Assembly (NCBI GenBank): GCA_910586125.1
Contig: CAJUHP010000021.1
Location: 1-58,024 of the forward strand
Length of the DNA: 58,024 bases
Direction of reading: 5' to 3'
DNA from: an uncultured Lachnospiraceae bacterium
GTDB lineage: Bacteria > Bacillota > Clostridia > Lachnospirales > Lachnospiraceae
Shown in pieces: positions 26,114-34,349 of this stretch (position 1 is its first letter; every line of letters starts with the position of its first letter). The notes under the pieces were generated by a model that searched no databases, was not told where the DNA came from, and saw nothing but the letters and a program-made list of their open reading frames with translations. Position numbers and translations under genes: made by a program.

Positions 26114-26195
26114 CGTCAAAACTTACTAAAATACGGTAAAATATTGCTCCCGCAATATTCTGCGTGCTTTCCTGATACAATTTTATCAAATATTT

Positions 26196-26226
26196 TAAAA
26201 AAACGGAGGGGATTTCCCCCTCCGGA
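26196..26226 (-). terminator. Terminator of the SpoIID-like gene
   Basis: Stem CGGAGGGG/CCCCTCCG (26217-26224 with 26204-26211), a 5-nt loop, then T7 on the minus strand. It lies about 35 bp past the SpoIID-like stop codon. Confidence 0.9.
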
Positions 26227-26260
26227 TACCCGTGCTTTGCACGCAACGGATCGATATGCG

Positions 26261-28744
26261 CTAACCTTCATAGATGCTCTTCAGCGTTGTTCCCGGATAG
26301 AAAAACTGCAGGATCTCTTCGCAGTTCATCCCCTGGGCCGCCATGGTTTTGGCCGCGTTCTGGCTCATCCCCACGCCGTGTCCATAGCCGCCGCCGTAGA
26401 TCTGATAACCGGTCAGGTTTTCCCCCTCCCGCACCTCCTCCAGGCAGATAAAGGCGCTGGGAAGCGAACCCATTCCGTCCACCGAGGAGCCGTCTTTTTT
26501 ATGGATTTCATAATCCCGGCTTCCCAGATAAGAGCGGACATTGCCCTGGCGCAGCAGGAGAATGGCAGCCTCCGTCCCCTCGATCCGCATCTCCGACACG
26601 ATACCGCCGGCCCCCCGTCCTGTCACGGTCATGGAAGTGATCGCCCCCACGCTGTGAATGGGAGCCTGGCGGAACTCGCCGTCCTCCTGGCGGACCAGCA
26701 CGTACGGGCTGCCGTCTTCCCCCAGCCGGGAAAGGGAGGCGTTCACCGCCGTGGAAAGCGTCGTCAGATCCGCGTACAGGTTCCAGCGGTACCAGGCAAA
26801 CTCCGTGTCAAACGTCTCATAATCCGGATTCATGATAAAGGAGCGAAACGTCTCCTCATTCGTCAGATCCGGCTGTTCTTCGGACAGAGTAAGCATCCGC
26901 CCGATCAGATAGGGGTATTCCTCCGGGGAACTCCCCCAGATCGTCGTATCGGTGGAGCTGCCGCAGGTGGTGGACGAATAATAGGCGGTGATTACCTCGC
27001 TGCCGTATGAAAGAACACGGCCCGCCGTCTCCATCACAGCCTGGGTACACAGTTCCTTGGCGTCGGAATTGTTGTACACCTGATATTTGGTCGTATCGTC
27101 CACATGGGCGCCCTGGCTGCGGCAGGCGTTGGCGCGGATCTGGTTGTACGCATAGCTCCTGGCGCAGACGGCCTGGACCTTCAGCGCTTCCAGCCCGTGG
27201 CCGGCGGGCATCTCACTGGGCACCACCCGGCACAGATAGTCCTCCAGCCCCACCTCGTTGACCACCAGGATTTTGCCGTCCTCCAGCGCCAGTTCCATAC
27301 TGCCTTTATAGGAGGGAACACCGTAGCTTCGCTCCAGGGAAGAAATCCGGATCTCCTCCGTTGACGCAATCACGATGCGGCCCTTTTCAAATTCCCCGCT
27401 GTCCGCCGTCACCGTGTATTCCGTACCCGCCGGCCATTCTGTCACAACGCTGTCCACCGTGATCTGCATCGGCGCATCGCTCATCAGCGTCACCTGATCG
27501 TGTCCGCTGCCGTTAAACCCATTGTTGGAAATCAGGACGCGAATCGTCTCCACCTCGATGTTGTCAAGGGCCAAAGCCCCGCAGATCTCACCGTCCGCCA
27601 CAATAAATTCATGAACGCTGTAGCCGACTACGATATCCGCCAGCCGTTTTTGTTCCACGCCGTCATAAAGCTTGTAGACGCGCACCGACTCCGACAGGGG
27701 AACCTTTCCATAGCCCTGGATTTCGATGGAATCCGGGCGGACCGCCAGCACCTTCCCCGCTATGGTATCCCGTTTTACCGAAATCTTTGTGAGCGTTCCC
27801 TGCTCCAGCGTTAAATCCGCCAGAACGCCCTGATACTCTCCTTCCAGAACCTCCGCCGGAAACACTCTGGTAAAGCCCTCCATAAAGACGGAAAGTCCCT
27901 GCGGCGTATTGTCCAGCAGCCATACATTCTGATAGACCACCGTCGTCTGCGTCACATTGAGGACAGCTAACAATTCGCTTCCCAGCAGGCGGACCCGGAT
28001 CGTTTTATCTATGTAGGAGTCCATCGAAAAACCGCCGTAGCGAATTCTTCCCTCGCTGGTGGCGGCCCTCCCGGTTGCAATCTCCACCGTCTGATCCGTC
28101 CCGTATACGGTCAGCTCCGTGATGCGGTAACTCTCGCACTCCAGCTTCTGTGCCAGCGCCTCAAAAAAATCCCACCAGGTCTCTTCCGGAACCGGCCGGT
28201 CTTCCTCCTCCCTGGATCCGCTCACCTCCGCCGGCGCCCGCCAGCCTTCCAGGCGGGGATCCTCCGAGAGGGCCTGCGTCAGAAACCGGAGCTGTCCCCA
28301 AGTCATAAGTTCCCAGCCCAGATCCTTCTGCGGCTCCTCGCCCTCTGTCTGCCCAGCGCCATCCGGCTGGGAGCCGGGCTCGGAGGCATCCGGCTGACTC
28401 TCCCCCAGACCATTCGGCTGGCTTTCTTTGGAGTCGCCGGGTCGGCTTTCGTCGTCCCCGCCGTCTTTTTGAGATTGCCACAGACCGCGGCTGTACAAAT
28501 ACTGCGCATAAGGCTCGTACCACGCCGCCCCCTCTTTCTGCTCAGGCAGCGAAGCGTCCTGCGGATATCTGGCGGTATCGGTCAGAAGGCTCGCCATGGC
28601 CTTGATCGCGTAAGCTTCTGTCATGTAGACCGTATCTTCATCCTCCGCCGACGGCAGATGCGAGACCCAGACCGCTGCCCCCATGGCCGCGACCGCCACA
28701 ACCGCCAGCAGAAACACTTTTTTTAAGTTGATTTTTTTCTTCAT
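26261..28744 (-). CDS. SpoIID/LytB-domain protein, long membrane-anchored form
   Basis: 827 residues. An N-terminal membrane helix (KVFLLAVVAVAAMGAAVW) anchors it facing outward. A linker at about 90-140 is rich in Glu, Ser, Pro, Gln and Asp, with repeated ESQP/GSQP units. Roughly 300 residues of extracytosolic beta-rich sequence follow. The SpoIID domain from about residue 480 shows VVPSEMPAGHGLEALKVQAV with the catalytic-type Glu511, CGSSTDTTIW, and the hallmark C-terminal YGHGVGMSQNAA and FYPGTTL. SpoIID proteins are lytic transglycosylases on peptidoglycan. Classical SpoIID is about 340 residues, so this is a long variant, perhaps vegetative. The start follows GGGAGGAATCT. Confidence 0.87.
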   Translation of the reverse strand: MKKKINLKKVFLLAVVAVAAMGAAVWVSHLPSAEDEDTVYMTEAYAIKAMASLLTDTARYPQDASLPEQKEGAAWYEPYAQYLYSRGLWQSQKDGGDDESRPGDSKESQPNGLGESQPDASEPGSQPDGAGQTEGEEPQKDLGWELMTWGQLRFLTQALSEDPRLEGWRAPAEVSGSREEEDRPVPEETWWDFFEALAQKLECESYRITELTVYGTDQTVEIATGRAATSEGRIRYGGFSMDSYIDKTIRVRLLGSELLAVLNVTQTTVVYQNVWLLDNTPQGLSVFMEGFTRVFPAEVLEGEYQGVLADLTLEQGTLTKISVKRDTIAGKVLAVRPDSIEIQGYGKVPLSESVRVYKLYDGVEQKRLADIVVGYSVHEFIVADGEICGALALDNIEVETIRVLISNNGFNGSGHDQVTLMSDAPMQITVDSVVTEWPAGTEYTVTADSGEFEKGRIVIASTEEIRISSLERSYGVPSYKGSMELALEDGKILVVNEVGLEDYLCRVVPSEMPAGHGLEALKVQAVCARSYAYNQIRANACRSQGAHVDDTTKYQVYNNSDAKELCTQAVMETAGRVLSYGSEVITAYYSSTTCGSSTDTTIWGSSPEEYPYLIGRMLTLSEEQPDLTNEETFRSFIMNPDYETFDTEFAWYRWNLYADLTTLSTAVNASLSRLGEDGSPYVLVRQEDGEFRQAPIHSVGAITSMTVTGRGAGGIVSEMRIEGTEAAILLLRQGNVRSYLGSRDYEIHKKDGSSVDGMGSLPSAFICLEEVREGENLTGYQIYGGGYGHGVGMSQNAAKTMAAQGMNCEEILQFFYPGTTLKSIYEG

Positions 28745-28814
28745 AGATTCCTCCCGGCAGGGCCGGCTCCTTTTTGATCTGATTTTCATCAGACTTTGTT
28801 AAAATGAATCCAAA

Positions 28815-28853
28815 ATAATATTAGGAAGAGGCAGCTCGTACGAGCTGCCTCTT
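28815..28853 (-). terminator. 28-bp perfect palindrome at the 3' end of the 6S RNA gene
   Basis: Positions 28826-28853 form a perfect palindrome (AAGAGGCAGCTCGT and its complement). The minus-strand continuation CCTAATATTATTTT is T-rich but not a clean run. It starts 6 nt after the 6S closing stem and most likely terminates that RNA. Confidence 0.65.
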
Positions 28854-28859
28854 ATCATT

Positions 28860-29068
28860 TGTATAGCCCCAGAATGCCGGTCCCTGCGTTTTGACGCCTA
28901 GCACAACGGCCAGGTGGGTTACCGCAAATAAGCTTCTGCCTTCCACTGCGCATTCGGAGGCCTGACATCCGCTTAAAGATATAGGAATCCCTTTAATCAA
29001 ACTGTAGGTTCAAAAAAACAGGGTATCGAACATCCCAGGCTGCTACACAATCCTCTTTTGTTTTGCCT
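28860..29068 (-). ncRNA. ssrS: 6S RNA
   Basis: This 400-bp gap between deoB and the SpoIID-like gene has no ORF. A strong minus-strand promoter is followed by about 210 nt whose ends pair. TGTGTAGC (29042-29049) pairs with GCTATACA (28860-28867), and CCTGGGATG then pairs with CATTCTGGG. The 5' arm GATGTTCG and 3' arm CGGCAT match the conserved closing region of 6S RNA as I know it from E. coli. The segment TACCCTG pairs with CAGGGA inside, giving the rod shape. 6S RNA binds housekeeping RNA polymerase and mimics an open promoter. Ends are approximate. Confidence 0.82.
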
Positions 29069-29074
29069 GAAATG

Positions 29075-29103
29075 ATTATACACCATATTTTCGGCTTTGA
29101 CAA
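29075..29103 (-). promoter_or_regulatory. Promoter of 6S RNA
   Basis: TTGTCA (29098-29103), a 17-bp spacer and perfect TATAAT (29075-29080) on the minus strand. The predicted start is near A29068. No ribosome binding site or ORF follows. Confidence 0.82.
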
Positions 29104-29144
29104 GGGGCGGGAGAAATTTACAGTAAAATTTATTTTCCGCCGCC

Positions 29145-30311
29145 CTATGCGCGCGAGATCTCTGCCAGAAAACTGGTTCCGTCCGTCGAAACCGGCAGTC
29201 CGAAATAATCCAGAATCGTGGCTCCGATATCCGCAAACGTGCTTCGCGTGCCGATCTTGCTGCCGGGCTTAAGAGAAGCGCCCGCCATGACAAGAGGAAT
29301 ATATTCCCTGGAATGATCCGTCGAAGGCGTTGACGGATCACAGCCGTGATCGGCCGTAATCATCAGAATATCCTCCGGCCCCAAAAGCTCCAGAAACTCC
29401 GGCAGCCTTTCGTCAAAAGCCGTCAGCGCTTTTGCATAGCCGTCTATATCATTTCTATGTCCATACAGCATATCATAGTCCACCAGATTGGTAAAACATA
29501 ACCCGTCAAAGGAATCCCGCATACAGGAGAGCGTCCGGTCCATCCCCTCGGCATTCGACGCGGTACGGACAAAAGAAGCGATTCCTTTTCCGGCAAAAAT
29601 ATCAAAAATCTTGCCCACCGCGCGGGTTTCCAGTCCTGCCTGGCTCAGAACATCCAGAATCGTGTCCGAGGGCGGCGTCAGCGAATAATCGTGACGGCGG
29701 GAGGTCCGGCGAAACGGGTGTGCGCCCTCAAAGGGACGGGCAATCACGCGGCCCACGCCGTAAGGCCCCGCGCACAGTTTCCTGGCTGTCTCACAGATCT
29801 GATACAGCTCTTCTACCGAGATCACCGATTCGTGCGCGGCAATCTGCAGCACGCTGTCCGCCGAGGTATAGACGATCAGAGCGCCGGTGCGCATATGCTC
29901 CTCGCCGTAGTCCTTTATCACTTCCGTTCCGGAATAAGGCCGGTTGCACAGAATATCCCGGCCCGTCTTTTTCTTCAGCTCCAAGAGCAGTTCCTCCGGA
30001 AAACCGTCCGGAAATGTGGGCATCGGATCTTGGGAAACCAATCCGGCGATCTCCCAGTGTCCGGTCGTGGTATCCTTGCCGCGGGAACGCTCCGCCAGCC
30101 GCCCGAACGCGCCTGCAGGCGCCGCCTCGCTCTGTGCCCAGTCCATACCGTCGATATTAAATAACCCCAGTTTCTTCATGTTCGGCATGGAAAAAAAAGG
30201 GCTGGAAGCGGCAGCTTTTACCGTGTTGCTCCCCTCGTCGCCATAGAGATGTGCGTCCGGCATCGCGCCGATTCCCACGCTGTCCAGCACAATCAAAAAG
30301 ATCCGTCTCAT
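29145..30311 (-). CDS. deoB: Phosphopentomutase
   Basis: Interconverts ribose or deoxyribose 1-phosphate and 5-phosphate in nucleoside salvage. 388 residues, alkaline-phosphatase superfamily. The metal site starts with Asp10 in VLDSVGIGAMPD. The catalytic Thr region is DTTTGHWE at 80-87. The second metal cluster is in NLVDYDMLYGHRND, and MITADHGCDPSTPSTDHSREYIPLVMAG near the C-terminus completes it. Start ATG follows AAAGGAGCAGAAA. A possible minus-strand promoter is TTGGAT-N18-TAAAAT near 30365-30395. The gene stands alone and is divergent from rluF. Confidence 0.96.
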   Translation of the reverse strand: MRRIFLIVLDSVGIGAMPDAHLYGDEGSNTVKAAASSPFFSMPNMKKLGLFNIDGMDWAQSEAAPAGAFGRLAERSRGKDTTTGHWEIAGLVSQDPMPTFPDGFPEELLLELKKKTGRDILCNRPYSGTEVIKDYGEEHMRTGALIVYTSADSVLQIAAHESVISVEELYQICETARKLCAGPYGVGRVIARPFEGAHPFRRTSRRHDYSLTPPSDTILDVLSQAGLETRAVGKIFDIFAGKGIASFVRTASNAEGMDRTLSCMRDSFDGLCFTNLVDYDMLYGHRNDIDGYAKALTAFDERLPEFLELLGPEDILMITADHGCDPSTPSTDHSREYIPLVMAGASLKPGSKIGTRSTFADIGATILDYFGLPVSTDGTSFLAEISRA

Positions 30312-30432
30312 TTTCTGCTCCTTTCTGTGAAAATATTACCGACGCAGAGTACATAAATATTTTATCACAGGAAAAGAGAAAAATCCAATATTTTTATTGG
30401 ATACAAAAGAAAAGATACATAGAAACTTCCGG

Positions 30433-30461
30433 TTGCCCAAATTGCAAATCCGGGGTATACT
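30433..30461 (+). promoter_or_regulatory. Promoter of the rluF-ligA-metA operon
   Basis: TTGCCC (30433-30438), a 17-bp spacer and TATACT (30456-30461), 24 bp before the rluF ATG. AAAAAGGAAA provides the ribosome binding site. Confidence 0.65.
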
Positions 30462-30484
30462 AAAGACAAAAAAAGGAAACATCC

Positions 30485-31345
30485 ATGGAGATACGACTGA
30501 ATAAATATCTGAGCGACGCCGGTATCTGTTCCCGCCGGGAAGCCGACCGTATGGCCCAAAAAGGGCGCGTCACCATAGACGGCCGGCCGGCCGTTCCAGG
30601 CCAAAAAATAGAGGAAGGGCAGACCGTCGCCGTGGACGGCGCCCCTGTAACCGGCCGACCGCAGAAGGTTGTTCTCGCCGTCAACAAACCGGCCGGGGTG
30701 GTCTGTACCACCAGTGAAAACGACCGGGCGCCCAATATCGTGGAGCTGGTCAGCTATCCGCTGCGCCTCTACCCGGTGGGCCGTCTGGATAAAGATTCGG
30801 AAGGGCTGCTTCTCATGACCAACGACGGCGCTCTGATGGATCTGCTGCTGCGCGCCAGCAACGGCCACGAACGGGAATATCAGGTTGAGATCGACCATCC
30901 AGTGACCATCGAATTTCTGCGAGGCATGGCGGCGGGCGTTCCGATCCTGGATACGGTCACGCGGCCCTGCACGGTGGAAAAAACCGGAAAAAACAGCTTT
31001 CGCATTCTTCTGACGCAGGGCCTCAACCGCCAGATCCGCCGGATGTGCGAGCACTTCGGCTGCCGGGTTCTGCGGCTGAGACGGGTACGGATCGCGAATA
31101 TCCGACTGGGAAGCCTGCCACAAGGAACCTGGCGGGAACTCACAGCGGACGAGGAGAGAGAGCTTCGGCGGCGGCTTGAAAAAAGAAAGAAGCATGCCAT
31201 CTCCGCCGATAACCGCAGACAAAATGCGGGCGGGCAGGAAGGCTCCAAACGGCACACAGAAAAGCCGGATTTTTACAGACAGAACACGGGAAATCCAAAC
31301 GCCAAAAAACAGATTTCTCAAAAACAAGAGTCCAAAAAGAAATGA
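30485..31345 (+). CDS. rluF: 23S rRNA pseudouridine synthase, RluF-like
   Basis: 286 residues. N-terminal S4 RNA-binding domain (1-60, RLNKYLSDAGICSRREADRM). The RsuA-family catalytic motif GRLDKDSEGLLL carries the active Asp near residue 101. GNGHEREYQVEID-like and GLNRQIRRMCEHFG motifs match RluF, which modifies U2604 of E. coli 23S rRNA. The last 60-70 residues are a Lys/Arg/Asn/Gln-rich low-complexity tail (ending KKQISQKQESKKK), absent from the compact enzymes. The rRNA target here is inference. It is the first gene of an operon with ligA 10 bp downstream. Confidence 0.9.
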   Translation: MEIRLNKYLSDAGICSRREADRMAQKGRVTIDGRPAVPGQKIEEGQTVAVDGAPVTGRPQKVVLAVNKPAGVVCTTSENDRAPNIVELVSYPLRLYPVGRLDKDSEGLLLMTNDGALMDLLLRASNGHEREYQVEIDHPVTIEFLRGMAAGVPILDTVTRPCTVEKTGKNSFRILLTQGLNRQIRRMCEHFGCRVLRLRRVRIANIRLGSLPQGTWRELTADEERELRRRLEKRKKHAISADNRRQNAGGQEGSKRHTEKPDFYRQNTGNPNAKKQISQKQESKKK

Positions 31346-31355
31346 GGGAAAAATC

Positions 31356-33314
31356 ATGCAGCAGAAACAACAGCGATTGCAGGAGCTGACCAACCTTTTG
31401 AACCGGGCTGCCAGAGCTTACTATCAGGAAAGCCGCGAGATTATGCCCAATGTGGAGTATGACAGGCTGTACGACGAACTGAAGGCACTGGAACAGGAAA
31501 CCGGCGTCACACTGTCGGGAAGCCCGACTGCCATGGTCGGCTATGAGGTGGTGAGCGAGCTGCCCAAGGAACGCCACGCCGCCGCCATGCTTTCCCTGGA
31601 CAAGACCAAGGAGATCGAAGCCTTAAAGACCTGGCTGGGCGAGCAGGACGGACTTTTGTCCTGGAAGCTGGACGGACTGACCATCGTCCTGACTTACCGG
31701 GAGGGAAAGCTGTACAAAGCCGTCACCCGCGGCAACGGCGAGATCGGGGAGGTTGTCACCTCCAATGTCCGCGCCTTTGAGAATGTCCCTCTGTCCATTC
31801 CCCATACGGGAGAAGTCATTCTGCGCGGCGAGGCCGTGATCCGCTATTCCGATTTTGAGAAGATCAACGAAGAACTGGGCGAGGCGGACAGCCGCTACAA
31901 AAACCCGCGCAATCTCTGCAGCGGCTCGGTCCGGCAGCTAAACAGCCAGATCACAGCAAACCGGCACGTCCGCTTCTATGCTTTTTTCCTGGTATCCGCA
32001 GAGGGAGCCGATTTTGGCAATTCCAGAGAGGAACAGTTTCTCTGGCTGAGCCGCCAGGGTTTTGACGTGGTGGAGTACCGCCGGGTGGACGCCTCCTCCA
32101 TCGAAGATGACATCCAGTACTTTTCCGCCGCCGTCGAGACCAACGATATGCCGTCCGACGGCCTGGTTCTGTGCCTGGACGACATCGCCTACGGCGAAGC
32201 GCTGGGACGAACCGCCAAGTTTCCCCGCCATTCCATCGCTTTTAAATGGGCCGACGAGCTGGGGGAGACGCGCCTGCGCTACATCGAGTGGAGTCCGTCC
32301 CGCACCGGCCTGATCAATCCGGTGGCCGTGTTTGAGCCGGTGGAGCTGGAAGGCACGACGGTGAGCCGGGCCAGCGTCCACAATCTGAGCATTCTCAAGG
32401 AACTCGCCCTGGGAGAAGGCGATACGATCCTGGTGTACAAGGCCAACATGATTATTCCGCAGATCGCTGAGAACCGGACGAAAAGCGGCCCGGTTTCCAT
32501 CCCGGAAAGCTGTCCCATCTGCGGAGGGCCCACAAAAATCCGAGCGGAGGGGGACGCCGAGACGCTCCACTGCGTCAATCCGGACTGCCAGGTCAAAAAG
32601 CTCAAAAGCTTCGCCCTCTTTTCCAGCCGCGACGCGCTCAATATCGACGGGCTGTCCGAGGCAACCTTGGAGAAACTGATCGGCATCGGCGCCGTCAGGG
32701 AATTGGCCGATCTGTTCACCTTGCAGGAACACCGGGAAAAGATCGTTGCGCTGGAGGGCTTCGGGGAAAAATCTTTTGAGAAATTGTGCCGCGCGGCGAA
32801 AAAGGCCGCCGGCACCACCCTGCCCCGTCTGCTCTACGGCCTTGGCATTGCCAATATCGGTCCGGCCAACGCCCGGATGATCTGCCGTGCCTTCGACTAT
32901 GATCTGGACCAGATCGTGGCGGCCAGCCGGGAGGACCTGGCCGCGGTGGACGGAATCGGCCCGGTGATCGCCGACGCTTTTGCCGCCTTCTTTGAGTCGG
33001 AGCGCAACCGGGAAATCTTGGATCATGTTCTGCCCTATCTGACGCTTCAGAAGGAAGAACTAAGCGGTGACTCCTCTTTGGCCGGAAAGGTCTATGTCAT
33101 CACCGGATCGCTTTCGCAGTTTGCAAACCGCGATCAGCTAAAAGCCTATATCGAGGATCGGGGCGGCAAAGTCACCGGCTCCGTCACCAGCAAAACCACC
33201 TTTTTGATCAACAACGATAATCTGTCCAATTCGTCCAAAAACAAGAAAGCAAAGGAATTGGGCATTCCGATTCTCACCGAAGAGGAATTTCTGCGTCAGA
33301 TGGAGGAACAATAA
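31356..33314 (+). CDS. ligA: NAD+-dependent DNA ligase, divergent form
   Basis: 652 residues. Adenylation Lys104 lies in SWKLDGLTI, the KxDG motif. The OB fold, a Cys4 zinc finger (CPICGG to CVNPDC), helix-hairpin-helix repeats (GLGIANIGPANARMI, VDGIGPVIADAF) and a C-terminal BRCT domain (GKVYVITGSLSQF) follow. Several motifs differ from housekeeping LigA: RGNGEIGE in place of the usual RGDG..GED near 125-132, and MLSLDKTKE in place of MLSLDNAF. Clostridia often have more than one LigA, and this may be the accessory copy. ATG 31356 follows GAGGGAAAAATC; the longer frame would overlap the rluF tail. 1 nt before metA. Confidence 0.92.
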   Translation: MQQKQQRLQELTNLLNRAARAYYQESREIMPNVEYDRLYDELKALEQETGVTLSGSPTAMVGYEVVSELPKERHAAAMLSLDKTKEIEALKTWLGEQDGLLSWKLDGLTIVLTYREGKLYKAVTRGNGEIGEVVTSNVRAFENVPLSIPHTGEVILRGEAVIRYSDFEKINEELGEADSRYKNPRNLCSGSVRQLNSQITANRHVRFYAFFLVSAEGADFGNSREEQFLWLSRQGFDVVEYRRVDASSIEDDIQYFSAAVETNDMPSDGLVLCLDDIAYGEALGRTAKFPRHSIAFKWADELGETRLRYIEWSPSRTGLINPVAVFEPVELEGTTVSRASVHNLSILKELALGEGDTILVYKANMIIPQIAENRTKSGPVSIPESCPICGGPTKIRAEGDAETLHCVNPDCQVKKLKSFALFSSRDALNIDGLSEATLEKLIGIGAVRELADLFTLQEHREKIVALEGFGEKSFEKLCRAAKKAAGTTLPRLLYGLGIANIGPANARMICRAFDYDLDQIVAASREDLAAVDGIGPVIADAFAAFFESERNREILDHVLPYLTLQKEELSGDSSLAGKVYVITGSLSQFANRDQLKAYIEDRGGKVTGSVTSKTTFLINNDNLSNSSKNKKAKELGIPILTEEEFLRQMEEQ

Positions 33315-33315
33315 G

Positions 33316-34233
33316 ATGCCAGTTAAAGTACAGAACGGCCTACCAGCCAGAGCGGTCCTGGAAAAAGAAAATATATTTCTGATGGACGAAAACCGCGCCG
33401 TGACGCAGGATATCCGTCCCCTGCGCATTCTGATTTTGAATCTGATGCCGCTCAAGGAGGACACGGAAACGCAGCTTCTGCGGGCTTTGTCCAACACGCC
33501 TTTGCAGTTGGAGCTGGAGCTGATGCGCATGTCCAGCCATGAATCCACCCACACCTCCAGCACTCACCTGAATACGTTCTATAAAACGTTCAGCCAGGTG
33601 GCGCTGCTGCATTACGACGGTATGATCATCACCGGCGCCCCCGTGGAAAAACTGGAGTTTGAACAGGTGGATTACTGGGATGAGCTGTGTATGATTATGG
33701 ACTGGAGCACGACGCATGTGACCTCGGTGATTCATATCTGCTGGGGTGCGCAGGCCGGATTGTACCATCATTACGGCATCTCCAAATATGAACTGCCGGC
33801 CAAACTTTCCGGCATCTATACGCAGCGGGTCCTGGACCGCCTGGTTCCTCTGGTGCGCGGCTTTGACGATGTTTTTCCGGCTCCGCACTCCCGCTATACC
33901 GGCAACCGCCGGGAGGATATTCTGAACTGTTCTGAGCTGCTTCTTTTGGCCGAGTCCGAGGAAGCCGGCCCTTTTCTGGCGATGAACCGCAACGGCAGCC
34001 AGATCTTTATCATGGGGCACCCGGAATACGACCGGGAAACGCTGCGCCAGGAGTATGTGCGCGATATGGAACGGGGATTAAACCCACAGATTCCCTGCCG
34101 CTATTTCGAGGACGACGATCCAAAAAAGCCGGTGAAGCTGAGCTGGCGGGTACATGCCAATACGCTGTACACGAACTGGCTAAATTACTATGTGTATCAG
34201 AGGACACCGTACGAATTCGTTGAAATACTGTAG
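33316..34233 (+). CDS. metAA: Homoserine O-acetyltransferase (MetA family)
   Basis: Acylates homoserine in methionine synthesis. 305 residues. Catalytic Cys142 lies in HICWGAQAG, with the conserved His/Glu in IMGHPEYD. In the MetA family residue 111 sets acyl-CoA choice: Glu gives acetyl-CoA, Gly gives succinyl-CoA. Here GAPVEKLEF places Glu111, so acetyl transfer is expected. Start ATG overlaps the ligA end region (TAAGATG). Third gene of the operon; no methionine-responsive leader precedes it. Cytosolic. Confidence 0.94.
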   Translation: MPVKVQNGLPARAVLEKENIFLMDENRAVTQDIRPLRILILNLMPLKEDTETQLLRALSNTPLQLELELMRMSSHESTHTSSTHLNTFYKTFSQVALLHYDGMIITGAPVEKLEFEQVDYWDELCMIMDWSTTHVTSVIHICWGAQAGLYHHYGISKYELPAKLSGIYTQRVLDRLVPLVRGFDDVFPAPHSRYTGNRREDILNCSELLLLAESEEAGPFLAMNRNGSQIFIMGHPEYDRETLRQEYVRDMERGLNPQIPCRYFEDDDPKKPVKLSWRVHANTLYTNWLNYYVYQRTPYEFVEIL

Positions 34234-34257
34234 AGTTCTATATTTTCCGCATTTTTA

Positions 34258-34306
34258 TAAAATAAAGAAACTGCCCATCCAGCTCGACAAAGCGGAATGG
34301 GCAGTT
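34258..34306 (-). terminator. Terminator between metA and the flavo-diiron gene
   Basis: Stem AACTGCCCAT/ATGGGCAGTT (34269-34278 with 34297-34306) with an 18-nt loop. On the minus strand it is followed by TTTCTTTATTTT, so it serves the flavo-diiron gene best and may also act on metA. Confidence 0.75.
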
Positions 34307-34349
34307 GCAGAAACAACGAAAATCAGTCAATTGTTAATCCTGGCGCTTC

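Noticed and set aside
30365..31393. 342-residue minus-strand frame across rluF
   Set aside because: Antisense to the S4 and catalytic domains of rluF and it crosses the rluF promoter region.
31938..33026. 362-residue minus-strand frame opposite ligA
   Set aside because: It covers conserved ligase domains in antisense and shows no family motif.
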